From assembly GCA_005884515.1 (NCBI GenBank), contig VAWS01000061.1, forward strand, positions 1 through 35,799: 35,799 nt of DNA, given 5' to 3'. This stretch comes from Actinomycetota bacterium (GTDB lineage Bacteria; Actinomycetota; AC-67). Each line of letters starts with the position of its first letter. Positions within the stretch are counted from its first letter, which is position 1. Shown here piece by piece: positions 1 to 6,504 of the stretch. Made by a program: the position numbers and the translations under genes. The notes under the pieces were generated by a model. That model searched no databases and was not told the DNA's origin. It saw only the letters and a program-made list of their open reading frames with translations.

Positions 1-2
1 AG

Positions 3-365
3 GGGAGCATCGAGATCCCGCTGGACCCGGTTTTCGAGCACGCCGTCGTTCCGGTCGATCGGACGCTGAAAGTGCAGGGTGCGCTCGTCGAGGTCGGAGC
101 GCTGGCTCTGGTGCCTTCCGGTTATCAGACGCTTCGCATCGAGGAACGCACCGGCAGCGCGCGGATGTTGTTGATCGGCGGAGAGCCGTTCGGGGCTGAG
201 GTCAAGATGTGGTGGAACTTCGTCGCGCGCACATTGGACGAGATCACCGAGGCGTGGCATGCGTGGCAGGATCACGACGACGATCGGTTCGGACCCGTTC
301 CCTCGAAGCTCGGTCGCGTCGAAGCGCCGAAACCCCCGTGGATCCCGGGGGTACAGACGCGATGA
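3..365 (+). CDS. Pirin family protein, C-terminal part (5' end outside window)
   Basis: The open frame runs in from the window edge, and its first residues (GSIEIPLDPVFEHAVVP) already fit a cupin strand of the pirin C-terminal domain. The line 'LLIGGEPFGAEVKMWWNFVA' is a very typical pirin C-terminal segment. Pirins are two-cupin metalloproteins; some members are quercetin dioxygenases and others act as redox-linked regulators, so the specific role here cannot be read. The ORF-track start at 72 is internal and should be ignored. The stop codon TGA overlaps the ATG of the next gene (ATGA), so the two are probably co-translated. The N-terminal domain with the metal-binding histidines lies outside the window and cannot be checked. 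Confidence 0.85.
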   Translation, partial: GSIEIPLDPVFEHAVVPVDRTLKVQGALVEVGALALVPSGYQTLRIEERTGSARMLLIGGEPFGAEVKMWWNFVARTLDEITEAWHAWQDHDDDRFGPVPSKLGRVEAPKPPWIPGVQTR

Positions 366-697
366 CCGAGGTTCGGCACATCCCGGAGAACTACGTGTTC
401 GCGATCATCGTCGACGACGAGATGGCCGGCTACACCGAGTACCGCACGGGACCCGGTGTGCGCGCGTTCATGCACACGATCATCGACGAGAAGTTCCGCG
501 GGCAAGGCCTCGCATCGCAACTCGTGAAGTGGGCGCTCGATGAGACGAAAGGCGAAGGGCTGCTCGTCGAACCGTACTGTCCCTTCACACGGCGTTACAT
601 CCAAGAGCATCCCGAGTACCTCGACCTGGTTCAGGAAGATCGCCGAGAAGACTTCGATCTTCCGCGAAGCTCTCCCGCCGCGCCGGCGGCCGGCTAG
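362..697 (+). CDS. GNAT-like N-acetyltransferase (YidJ/YjdJ type, small)
   Basis: This 111-residue protein resembles the short single-domain GNAT proteins of the YidJ/YjdJ type, which probably acetylate small molecules or proteins with acetyl-CoA. The core is 'FMHTIIDEKFRGQGLASQLVKWALDE', where RGQGLA is the acetyl-CoA pyrophosphate-binding loop (RxxGxG/A). It is followed by a typical 'PYCPFTRRYIQEHPEY' ending, as in YidJ. The ATG overlaps the pirin stop by four bases, indicating translational coupling. The ORF-track version starting at 209 reads through the pirin gene in another frame and is too long. The substrate is unknown. The last dozen residues are an Ala/Pro-rich tail. Confidence 0.8.
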   Translation: MTEVRHIPENYVFAIIVDDEMAGYTEYRTGPGVRAFMHTIIDEKFRGQGLASQLVKWALDETKGEGLLVEPYCPFTRRYIQEHPEYLDLVQEDRREDFDLPRSSPAAPAAG

Positions 698-714
698 CCA
701 AACCTTCTCATTCC

Positions 715-1575
715 TTAACGGCGGCTGCGGGTCGCCGCGGCGACGAGCCGGTCGTTCGCAACACGCATCACAAGCTCATAGCCGGGCGCGAACGTGCGCT
801 GCAGCCAGTACGCGAGCTGGATATCGCGCGATGTGAGCACCAGATAGCGTCCCTGTTTGACGGCTTGGATGATCTTCGTCGCAACGTCGTCGGGGCTTGT
901 TGCATGTGCCTCGAACCTCTTCGTGAGCTTACGCCAGGCGGGATGGTCCCGATCGACGCCGACTATCTCGACCGTCCCAACCAACGGCGTCTTGACCGCA
1001 CCGGGGCACACCAGCGTGACCCCGATCCCGTGACGGCGGAGATCGAAACGCAGGACCTCTGAGACGCCGCGAAGCCCGAACTTGGCCGCACTGTAGGGCG
1101 CATGCCACGGCAGGCCGAGCAGCCCCGCAGCCGAGGACACATTCACCAAGTGACCACCGCGTCGCGCGCGGATCATCGGTGGCACGAAACACTCGATCAC
1201 GTGGATCGGACCCATCAGGTCGACGTCGATCGTCCGCCGCCAGTGTCGGTGCTCGAGTTGCTCGACCGGCCCCCAGGTTGAGATCCCGGCGATGTTCATG
1301 ACCACATCCATGTTCCCGCAGGCGGTGTGGACGTCCTCGGCGAATCCGACGACGGCTTCGTGATCGGCTATGTCGAGTGCACGCGCGACGTGAACCACGA
1401 CCCCGTCTTCGGCGGCCTCCTTCGCGACGAGCTGCAACTTCGGCTCGTCGATGTCGGTCAGCACCAGCTCGGCACCCTCGGCCGCTGCGTGCAGCGCGGT
1501 GGCGCGACCTATGCCCGACGCCGCGCCCGTGATCAGGATCCGCTTTCCGCGGAGGTTCCGATACGGACGTCTCAC
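715..1575 (-). CDS. Short-chain dehydrogenase/reductase (SDR)
   Basis: A classical NAD(P)-dependent SDR of 286 residues. It has the Rossmann glycine motif TGAASGIG near residue 15, the NIAG strand, the catalytic serine in 'NVSSAAG', the YSAAK catalytic Tyr/Lys pair, and 'CPGAVKTPL' after it. The tail ('TSRDIQLAYWLQRTFAPGYELVMRVANDRL') is typical of actinobacterial SDRs tied to lipid or sterol-like substrates, but the substrate is not readable. The start is the GTG at 1575, with GAGGAGG about ten bases upstream. It overlaps the TGA of the upstream carboxymuconolactone-decarboxylase-like gene. The 406-residue ORF in the track is an artificial upstream extension through that gene. Confidence 0.9.
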   Translation of the reverse strand: MRRPYRNLRGKRILITGAASGIGRATALHAAAEGAELVLTDIDEPKLQLVAKEAAEDGVVVHVARALDIADHEAVVGFAEDVHTACGNMDVVMNIAGISTWGPVEQLEHRHWRRTIDVDLMGPIHVIECFVPPMIRARRGGHLVNVSSAAGLLGLPWHAPYSAAKFGLRGVSEVLRFDLRRHGIGVTLVCPGAVKTPLVGTVEIVGVDRDHPAWRKLTKRFEAHATSPDDVATKIIQAVKQGRYLVLTSRDIQLAYWLQRTFAPGYELVMRVANDRLVAAATRSRR

Positions 1576-2228
1576 TTGTGGGGCCTCCTCGCGGACAGCC
1601 GTTGCAGAGCGCGCGCCCAACGCGGCGGCGGTCCATCGGGGAGTCGATCGGGGACGACGCGCAGCGTGTTCAGCGTCATCGCCAGCATCTCGTATTGGCC
1701 GATCAGCATGCAGAGCTCGATGACTTCGACGTCGCTCAGCAACGGTCGTAGCTCGCTCCACAGCGATTCCGACATCACGCGTTCGTGGTGCAGCTCGTCT
1801 GCGGCGCGAAGGGCGAGCCGCTGTCGCGCGGTCCATCCCGGCGCGGTATGGCCTTGACGCGCGGAGCGCACCTGCTCCGCAGTCAGCCCCACAGCACGCG
1901 CGAGCCGCTCGTGGTGTCGCCACTCGTACTCGCACCCCGTGTTGTGCGCGACACGAAGGATCACCAGCTCTGTTTCGGACCGCGGCAGCACGCCCCCGGG
2001 CATCAGCGCAGCGCCGAACCGGAGCCAGCGACGGAACAAGCGCCGATGACGACCGAGCGTCGTCGCGAAGTTCGGCGGCCCGCCGCCCGTCGCCGCACCG
2101 AGCGCCCGAGCGATCAGCGCGTTGATCGCGCCGATGTCGGCAGCGCTGCCCGGCCCGATCCGTGGAGCGTCGCGAGGGACGCTCTGCTTCCCGGTGCTCG
2201 CGCGCGGCTCTGGCTGCTCAACGTTCAT
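1572..2228 (-). CDS. Carboxymuconolactone decarboxylase/AhpD-like family protein
   Basis: A 218-residue all-helical protein whose centre reads 'ELVILRVAHNTGCEYEWRHHERLA', the signature of the CMD/AhpD-like family in the subgroup with a C-x-Y-E-W-x-x-H pattern. AhpD proper uses a CxxC redox pair; here only the first cysteine is present, so thiol peroxidase activity of the AhpD kind is unlikely. Members of this subgroup usually accompany dehydrogenases in actinobacterial catabolic loci, which matches the coupled downstream SDR. The ATG at 2228 has AAGGAG ten bases upstream. The stop overlaps the GTG of the SDR. The exact reaction is unknown. Confidence 0.8.
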   Translation of the reverse strand: MNVEQPEPRASTGKQSVPRDAPRIGPGSAADIGAINALIARALGAATGGGPPNFATTLGRHRRLFRRWLRFGAALMPGGVLPRSETELVILRVAHNTGCEYEWRHHERLARAVGLTAEQVRSARQGHTAPGWTARQRLALRAADELHHERVMSESLWSELRPLLSDVEVIELCMLIGQYEMLAMTLNTLRVVPDRLPDGPPPRWARALQRLSARRPHK

Positions 2229-2261
2229 CGTCGGCGAGGCTCCTTCGGCCGGTCACCGCAG

Positions 2262-2350
2262 CGGAGGCGGAGGGATTTGAACCCTCGATGCGGTTGCCCG
2301 CAAACCGGTACTCCAAACCGGCGCCATCGGCCAGGCTAGGCGACGCCTCC
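2262..2350 (-). tRNA. tRNA-Ser (anticodon GGA)
   Basis: On the minus strand the acceptor arms GGAGGCG and CGCCTCC pair perfectly. The anticodon stem CCGGT/ACCGG encloses the loop TTGGAGT, giving anticodon GGA (serine, UCC/UCU codons). A long variable arm and the T-arm GAGGG-TTCAAAT-CCCTC follow, and the discriminator is G, all normal for tRNA-Ser. Length is 89 bases. The 3' CCA is not encoded (the bases after the discriminator are C then T), unlike the second serine tRNA nearby. Confidence 0.95.
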
Positions 2351-2437
2351 GCGCGGCATCATAGCGGCGGCCCGGCCCTTGTCCGCCCCGGCGATGGGGC
2401 GTATACCCGAAGCAACGGTCGGCGGAAGGAGGCTTCG

Positions 2438-2863
2438 ATGCGAAGCTACCTCGTGGTGTCGAACCAAACCCTCGGCGGAGCTGCTCTGGCGGCCAAAGTG
2501 CGCGCGCTGCTCGAGGAAGGACCGGGCGAATTCCATATCGTCGTGCCCGCGACGCCGCCGCACCACGGCGCGTGGACGGAGGGCGAGGCGCGCGCGATCG
2601 CAACCGAACGGCTCGACGCCGCGCTGCGCTGGTTCGGGTCGATCGGCGCAACCGCGACCGGCGAGGTCGCCGACGAGCACCCGCTCTACGCGATCCGCGA
2701 CGCCTTACGCGATCGCCCGATCGACGAGATCATCATCTCGACGCTTCCGCCGGGGATGTCGAAGTGGCTTCGGCAGGATCTCCCCCGCAAGACCCGACGA
2801 GAGTTCGGCGTCCCTGTTACACACGTGGTCGGCGAGGCGCCGAGCAGAACGAAAAGCGCGTAA
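2438..2863 (+). CDS. Small alpha/beta protein, universal-stress-like (function unknown)
   Basis: A 141-residue soluble protein alternating hydrophobic strands and helices: 'SYLVVSNQTLGG', 'FHIVVPATPP', 'DEIIISTLPPGMSKWLRQD' and a final 'VPVTHVVG'. This is the layout of a USP/Rossmann-like domain, and similar actinobacterial proteins are annotated only as hypothetical or USP-like. The nucleotide-binding G2xG9xG(S/T) motif of ATP-binding USPs is absent; its place is taken by 'STLPPGMSKWLRQDLPRKTRR'. The ATG at 2438 has a strong GGAAGGAGG Shine-Dalgarno sequence seven bases upstream, so the longer frame in the track is wrong. It lies between two divergent serine tRNA genes. No specific function is claimed. 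Confidence 0.7.
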   Translation: MRSYLVVSNQTLGGAALAAKVRALLEEGPGEFHIVVPATPPHHGAWTEGEARAIATERLDAALRWFGSIGATATGEVADEHPLYAIRDALRDRPIDEIIISTLPPGMSKWLRQDLPRKTRREFGVPVTHVVGEAPSRTKSA

Positions 2864-2896
2864 CGCGCGGCCCGGTTCGGGCATCGCGCGCTCTCG

Positions 2897-2988
2897 TGGC
2901 GGAGAGGGCGGGATTTGAACCCGCGAGGGACCGCAAAGCCCCTAGACGCTTTCGAGGCGCCCCGATTCGGCCGCTCTCGCACCTCTCC
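2897..2988 (-). tRNA. tRNA-Ser (anticodon CGA), CCA encoded
   Basis: On the minus strand the acceptor arms GGAGAGG and CCTCTCC pair. The anticodon stem GGCGC/GCGTC holds the loop CTCGAAA, giving anticodon CGA (serine, UCG codons). There is a long variable arm and the T-arm GCGGG-TTCAAAT-CCCGC. The discriminator G is followed directly by an encoded CCA. With CCA the gene is 92 bases. It lies immediately downstream of tadA in the same orientation. Confidence 0.95.
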
Positions 2989-3001
2989 GCGGGGCATGGT
3001 A

Positions 3002-3454
3002 TCAGGCGCGCTTCGCCGAGAAATACGCGCGCAACAGGTCGCCGGCCTCTCGTTCGAGCACCCCTGCCGTGACGCTCACGCGGTGGTTCAAACGCGGATC
3101 GTCGGCAACGTTGTAGAGGGATCGGATCGCACCGGCCTTCGGATCAGACGTGCCGTACACGAGCCGCTCGGCGCGCGCGAGCACGATCGCTCCTGCGCAC
3201 ATCACGCACGGCTCGAGGGTGACGTACACCGTGCACGCATCGAGCCGCCAGGAGCCGATCGCCTTCGATGCCGCGCGCAGCGCGAGGATCTCGGCGTGCG
3301 CCGTTGGATCCGCGTCCCGCTCGCGCGCGTTGTGCGCGTGCGCAAGGACCTCGTCGCCGCGTGCGATCACGCAGCCAATCGGCACGTCGTCGTGCTCCAA
3401 TGCAGCGTGCGCCTCTTCCAAGGCGAAAGACATGAAAGCCGTGTCGTCGGGCAT
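3002..3454 (-). CDS. tadA: tRNA-specific adenosine deaminase (A34 to I34)
   Basis: TadA deaminates adenosine 34 of tRNA-Arg(ACG) to inosine, letting one tRNA read three arginine codons. The zinc-binding deaminase motifs are intact: HAE (catalytic Glu, about residues 53-55 from this start) and PCVMC (about 82-86), with the typical TadA context 'DPTAHAEILALR' and 'TLEPCVMCAGA'. Length (150 residues) is normal. The track starts at 3463, but that ATG overlaps a good -10 box (TAGGAT). The next ATG, seven bases beyond the box, gives a leaderless start (MPDDTAFMSF) and is preferred. The serine tRNA genes lie downstream. Confidence 0.93.
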   Translation of the reverse strand: MPDDTAFMSFALEEAHAALEHDDVPIGCVIARGDEVLAHAHNARERDADPTAHAEILALRAASKAIGSWRLDACTVYVTLEPCVMCAGAIVLARAERLVYGTSDPKAGAIRSLYNVADDPRLNHRVSVTAGVLEREAGDLLRAYFSAKRA

Positions 3455-3461
3455 CCCGGGC

Positions 3462-3467
3462 ATCCTA
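3462..3467 (-). promoter_or_regulatory. -10 box of tadA promoter (leaderless)
   Basis: TAGGAT on the minus strand, followed by seven bases and then the ATG at 3454. A clear -35 is not visible. This spacing puts transcription and translation starts together. Confidence 0.5.
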
Positions 3468-3502
3468 CGACGTGCGCGCGGCGACCCCAGACGGAAGAAA
3501 AG

Positions 3503-3539
3503 GCGGAGCCGCCGACCCGCAGGGTATCGGCGACTCCGT
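3503..3539. other. Strong inverted repeat between tadA and the next gene
   Basis: GGAGCCGCCGA (3505-3515) pairs with TCGGCGACTCC (3527-3537) with one mismatch, extendable by two pairs to 13 bp around an 11-base loop. It lies in the roughly 170-base divergent spacer between tadA and the 3626 gene. It has no T-tract, and no gene ends here, so it is not an ordinary terminator. It may be a 5' UTR structure of the rightward gene or a protein-binding site. Confidence 0.5.
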
Positions 3540-3625
3540 GGAGGAGCTCGGTATCAGCTTCGAAAGTGAACTCTTGCGCGTGCTACCCGAACAGTCGGCC
3601 GGCCTCCTTGCGCCCTGCATAGTTA

Positions 3626-4063
3626 ATGCGGGTCATCGGCTTCCTGCTCGCGCACGGCGCGTCGGTCAGCGCACTCTTCCGCCTCCGGAAAGAGCGCGAC
3701 CGCGAGAAGATCCGCCAGCTGATCCAGTTCTCGGGGTCGACGATCAAGCTCTTCTACGTGTCACTGCTCGTGCTCGTCGTCGGAGGCGTGGGCGCCGGCC
3801 TTCAAGCGCACTGGTTCAAGCAACAGTGGATCTGGGAGGCGATCGGCGTGCTCGTCGTCATCAGCGTCGCGATGTTCGTCGTTGCGCGCCCGTACTACCG
3901 GGCGATCGCAGAAGCGACGGAGCTTCGTCCGAGCGGCGTCCCGCGTGTGAGCGACGAAGACCTCGCGTTGCGCTTGCAGTCTCCGACCCCGGTGGTCGTC
4001 GCGCTGCTCGGCTTCGGAGGGCTGCTCGTCATCTTGTGGCTGATGATCTTTAAGCCCATGTAG
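3626..4063 (+). CDS. Integral membrane protein, DUF2269-like
   Basis: A 145-residue membrane protein with three or four helices: a short N-terminal 'VIGFLLAHGASVSALF', then 'LFYVSLLVLVVGGVGAGL', 'AIGVLVVISVAMFVVA' and a C-terminal 'VVVALLGFGGLLVILWLMIF'. The 'LLAHGAS...RLRKERD' segment resembles small predicted membrane proteins of the DUF2269 kind, from memory only. In such proteins the first helix is usually complete; here an in-frame TAG sits two codons before the ATG and no Shine-Dalgarno sequence is visible, so the N-terminus looks about ten residues short. It ends four bases before the convergent USP-Rieske gene. Function unknown. Confidence 0.65.
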   Translation: MRVIGFLLAHGASVSALFRLRKERDREKIRQLIQFSGSTIKLFYVSLLVLVVGGVGAGLQAHWFKQQWIWEAIGVLVVISVAMFVVARPYYRAIAEATELRPSGVPRVSDEDLALRLQSPTPVVVALLGFGGLLVILWLMIFKPM

Positions 4064-4066
4064 CTG

Positions 4067-5089
4067 CTATAACGACGTCTTCGTGAGCGGCTTCGTGGCC
4101 GGCCCGTTCAAGATCTCACCCGTGGCCCGGTATCGCGAGCCGTGGCACGGGCAGTCCCACGTCTTGTCGGCCGAGTTCCATCCCACCGTGCACCCCAAAT
4201 GCGTGCACTTTGCCGACATCGCGATCAGCTCCCCGTCGTCGTTCCGATAGGCGGCGACCTTCTGTCCGTCGACCGAAACGATCCCGCCCTCGCCCTTTTC
4301 GATCTCCGTGGAAACCTGCGTGATAGTGCGCGCAATCAACACGTCACAGCGCGCGTGCTCGAGCACCTTCTGCGGGACGGAGCCGAGGAGGAACCGGGAC
4401 GCCCCCGTCATGCCCTTGTTCCCGACCACGATCAGGTCCGCGCGCTCGGCTTCCGCGGCCTCCACGATCCTTTCCGCGGGATCGCCTCCGACGACGCGGA
4501 GCTTCGTGTCCATCCCCTCGCCCGCCGCGTCGAGCGTGTCCTTCAGGACCGGGTCCCCGGTGCTGGGGTGGCCGACGAACACCAGCGTTGCTGATGCGCC
4601 GAGCTTCCGTGCCAGATCGAGGCCTTTCCGCGCGGCGCGATCCGCGGTGGGTGACCCGTCGGTCGCTACCGCGATCGACTTGTACGACGGGCTCGGGGGG
4701 TTGTACGTGAACGGGCGCGCGCGCACGATCAAGACGTCGCACGGGGCGTGATGCGCGACACCGTGCGAAACGCTTCCCTGGAAGAACCGCTTCGTGCGGC
4801 TGAGCCCGCGGCTTCCAAGGACGATGAGGCCGGCATCCTTGCGATCGGCGATCTCAACGAGGATCTCTACGGGATCGCCTTCGTGGACTTCGGTGCTCGC
4901 GGTGACGCCCTCGGCCTTCAGCTGTTCCTTCGCCTTCCGCACGACGGCTTCGCCTTGGGCGGCGTGGCTGCAGCCGTGAACGAGGATCAGCTGCGCACGA
5001 GACGCCTTTGCGATCGCCGCTGCGACGCGCTGCGCGTGCTCCGCGGTCGGCGAACCGTCTGTGGCGCAAATGATCTTCGTGTACGGCAT
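4067..5089 (-). CDS. Tandem universal stress protein fused to a C-terminal Rieske [2Fe-2S] domain
   Basis: A 340-residue three-domain protein. Residues 1-125 and 135-256 are two USP domains, each starting with 'ATDGSPTA' and each keeping the ATP-binding G2xG9xGS motif (GSRG...GS near 92-106; GNKG...GS near 223-237). Residues 262-340 form a Rieske domain with CTHLGC (295-300) and CPCHGS (313-318). This gives cluster ligands C295, H297, C313 and H316, with C300 and C315 placed for the disulfide of bc1-type high-potential Rieske proteins. No signal peptide or membrane helix is present, so it should be cytoplasmic. USPs bind ATP or sense stress; coupling to an iron-sulfur centre suggests a redox-responsive stress protein, which is inference. 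It is convergent with the 3626 gene. Confidence 0.92.
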   Translation of the reverse strand: MPYTKIICATDGSPTAEHAQRVAAAIAKASRAQLILVHGCSHAAQGEAVVRKAKEQLKAEGVTASTEVHEGDPVEILVEIADRKDAGLIVLGSRGLSRTKRFFQGSVSHGVAHHAPCDVLIVRARPFTYNPPSPSYKSIAVATDGSPTADRAARKGLDLARKLGASATLVFVGHPSTGDPVLKDTLDAAGEGMDTKLRVVGGDPAERIVEAAEAERADLIVVGNKGMTGASRFLLGSVPQKVLEHARCDVLIARTITQVSTEIEKGEGGIVSVDGQKVAAYRNDDGELIAMSAKCTHLGCTVGWNSADKTWDCPCHGSRYRATGEILNGPATKPLTKTSL

Positions 5090-5167
5090 GGCGCGGCTCC
5101 CGTGGTCGGAATACCGAGCCTATCGGAGGCCCCGTACGTACGCCTCGGGAAGCCGGGAACAGGCAAC

Positions 5168-5208
5168 GGGCCGGAAGCGGCACGATCATTCCGTGCGGCT
5201 TCCGGCCC
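5168..5208 (-). terminator. Hairpin terminator downstream of yceI-like gene
   Basis: GGGCCGGAAGCGGCACG (5168-5184) and CGTGCGGCTTCCGGCCC (5192-5208) form a 17-bp stem with a single mismatch and a seven-base loop. It starts 14 bases after the YceI stop and lies before the USP-Rieske gene. There is no U-tract, which is common for terminators in GC-rich actinobacteria. Confidence 0.6.
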
Positions 5209-5222
5209 CGCTGCGCCCGGGG

Positions 5223-5819
5223 TTAAGCGGCTTTCGCCTGTGCCGGATTCAACTCGGTTTCGATCTCGAGCGTGACCTTCTTGCCGACGACCACGCCGCC
5301 CGTTTCCAGAGCTGCGTTCCACGTCATGCCCCAGTCTTCGCGGTTGATCTCCGCCGTGGCGCTGAAGCCCGCAACCGTGGTTCCCCACGGCGCGCGCTCG
5401 ACGCCCTCGAACTCGACCTTCAGCTCGACCGGGCGCGTCTGGTCGCGGATCGTGAGGTCGCCTGTGACGTCCAAGCTGGTCGGACCCGTCTGCTTCACGG
5501 ACGTGCTGCGGAACGTGATCGTCGGATACTTCTCGACGTCGAGGAAGTCCGGGGACCGAAGGTGATCGTCTCGCTTCTGGTCGCCCGAGAAGATGCTCGA
5601 CGCATCGAGCGTCACCTCGACGCTGGAGGCCTCGGGCGTCTCGCCGATCTGGACCTGGCCGGAAAGCCGGTCGAAGTGACCGCGGACCTTCGTCACCATC
5701 ATGTGGCGCGCGACGAACGCAGCCCTCGTGTGGCTCGTGTCCAACGTCCACGTGCCGGGGGCCGGAGCCGCGACTTCGCCGATCTCCGTGATCTCGCTGC
5801 TAAGCGCTGTCTCTGACAT
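5223..5819 (-). CDS. YceI family protein (lipocalin-like isoprenoid/lipid carrier)
   Basis: A 198-residue member of the YceI family, beta-barrel proteins that bind long isoprenoids or amides. The pattern 'GTWTLDTSHTRAAFVARHMMVTKVRGHF' is the classic start, followed by 'SGDQKRDDHLRSPDFLDVEKYPTITFRST' and 'EDWGMTWN'. Unlike Gram-negative YceI there is no signal peptide; the first 30 residues are a short acidic leader, so it is probably cytoplasmic. The ATG at 5819 has GGAGGAG upstream, which decides against the longer frame beginning at 5858. It is divergent from a MarR regulator across a spacer with repeated operators, so MarR control is likely. Confidence 0.9.
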   Translation of the reverse strand: MSETALSSEITEIGEVAAPAPGTWTLDTSHTRAAFVARHMMVTKVRGHFDRLSGQVQIGETPEASSVEVTLDASSIFSGDQKRDDHLRSPDFLDVEKYPTITFRSTSVKQTGPTSLDVTGDLTIRDQTRPVELKVEFEGVERAPWGTTVAGFSATAEINREDWGMTWNAALETGGVVVGKKVTLEIETELNPAQAKAA

Positions 5820-5878
5820 CTCGGTTCTCCTCCTTCCGGCCCCTTCCGAGGCCACCATGCCGGTATGCTTGCTCTTAC

Positions 5879-5935
5879 AACAGTTGCATACACAAAGACT
5901 ATTCCTAGAACAGTTGCGCTGTCAACTATTGCAAC
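5879..5935. promoter_or_regulatory. Probable MarR operator: AACAGTTGC direct repeats and inverted copy
   Basis: AACAGTTGC occurs at 5879-5887 and again at 5909-5917, exactly 30 bp apart (about three helical turns). A further inverted element, CAACTATTGCAAC (5923-5935), contains the reverse of GTTGC. The repeats cover both divergent promoters, the usual layout of an autoregulating MarR repressor. Binding itself is inferred. Confidence 0.55.
5896..5925 (-). promoter_or_regulatory. Promoter of yceI-like gene
   Basis: On the minus strand there is a perfect -35 TTGACA (5925-5920), an 18-base spacer and a -10 TAGTCT (5901-5896). One AACAGTTGC repeat lies in the spacer and another lies just downstream of the expected start point, so a bound repressor would block transcription. 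Confidence 0.6.
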
Positions 5936-5942
5936 GTAAAAT
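5914..5942 (+). promoter_or_regulatory. Promoter of marR-like gene (leaderless)
   Basis: -35 TTGCGC (5914-5919), a 17-base spacer and -10 TAAAAT (5937-5942). The ATG follows six bases later without a Shine-Dalgarno sequence, indicating a leaderless mRNA. It overlaps the operator repeats. Confidence 0.55.
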
Positions 5943-5948
5943 AAGTGG

Positions 5949-6446
5949 ATGAGCTCGGCGACGGGTCAGGCAGAGCTGTGGGCCTCCCTCATGCAGGGGC
6001 AGGCCTTGCTCGCCGACGCCGTCAGCGACCGGCTCGAGGCCGAAGCCGGGATCCCCCTTGCCTGGCACGAGGTGCTCGTCGTTCTGGCCGACGCGCCCGA
6101 CGGGCGCCTCCGGATGCAGGATCTCGCGGACTCGATGTGGCTCAGCAAGAGCGGCCTGACGCGGCTGTGCGACCGGATCGAAGAGGCCGGTTACCTCAGC
6201 CGCGCGAGCTGCCCTACCGACCGCCGGGGGACCTTCGCCGTCATCACCGAGGTGGGGCGCGCGAAAGTGAGCGAGGCACGTCCGGTCTTCGCGCGCGCAT
6301 CCCAGGACCTGTTCCTGCAGCACCTTTCTTCCCGTGAGCGCGACGCGCTGCAGTCCGCGATGCGCAAGATCATCGGCGCGAATCGCGCGCATCTGCGCAA
6401 GCCGGAGCGCGCAGACGATCCACCGCAGGCGTCGCCCAAGCGGTGA
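5949..6446 (+). CDS. MarR family transcriptional regulator
   Basis: A 165-residue winged-helix regulator. The N-terminal helix is followed by 'AWHEVLVVLADAPDGRLRMQDLADSMWLSKSGLTRLCDRIEEAGYLSRASCPTDRRGTFAVITEVG' (about residues 38-105), which is the MarR recognition helix and wing with the conserved D-R-R before the wing strand. A dimerisation helix and a charged tail follow. MarR proteins bind palindromic sites as dimers and release DNA on binding small phenolic ligands or on thiol oxidation; a single cysteine pair (C in 'RLCDR' and 'RASCPTD') could be redox-active. It is divergent from yceI with shared operators, so it probably represses yceI and itself. Confidence 0.92.
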   Translation: MSSATGQAELWASLMQGQALLADAVSDRLEAEAGIPLAWHEVLVVLADAPDGRLRMQDLADSMWLSKSGLTRLCDRIEEAGYLSRASCPTDRRGTFAVITEVGRAKVSEARPVFARASQDLFLQHLSSRERDALQSAMRKIIGANRAHLRKPERADDPPQASPKR

Positions 6447-6490
6447 CCGCGTAGCGGTCCGAGAAGTCCGTCCACGCTCGGAGCCGCGAA

Positions 6491-6496
6491 TACAAT
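6491..6496 (+). promoter_or_regulatory. -10 box of the membrane histidine kinase (leaderless)
   Basis: TACAAT, eight bases before the GTG start of the kinase gene, with no Shine-Dalgarno sequence between them. No convincing -35 is seen. This supports the GTG at 6505 as the true start. Confidence 0.55.
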
Positions 6497-6504
6497 CGAG
6501 TCCC

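Noticed and set aside
3464-3625. SRP RNA (ffs), often close to tadA in actinobacteria
   Set aside because: The conserved GGAAGGGAGCA-type tip loop and long helix are not found in the spacer.
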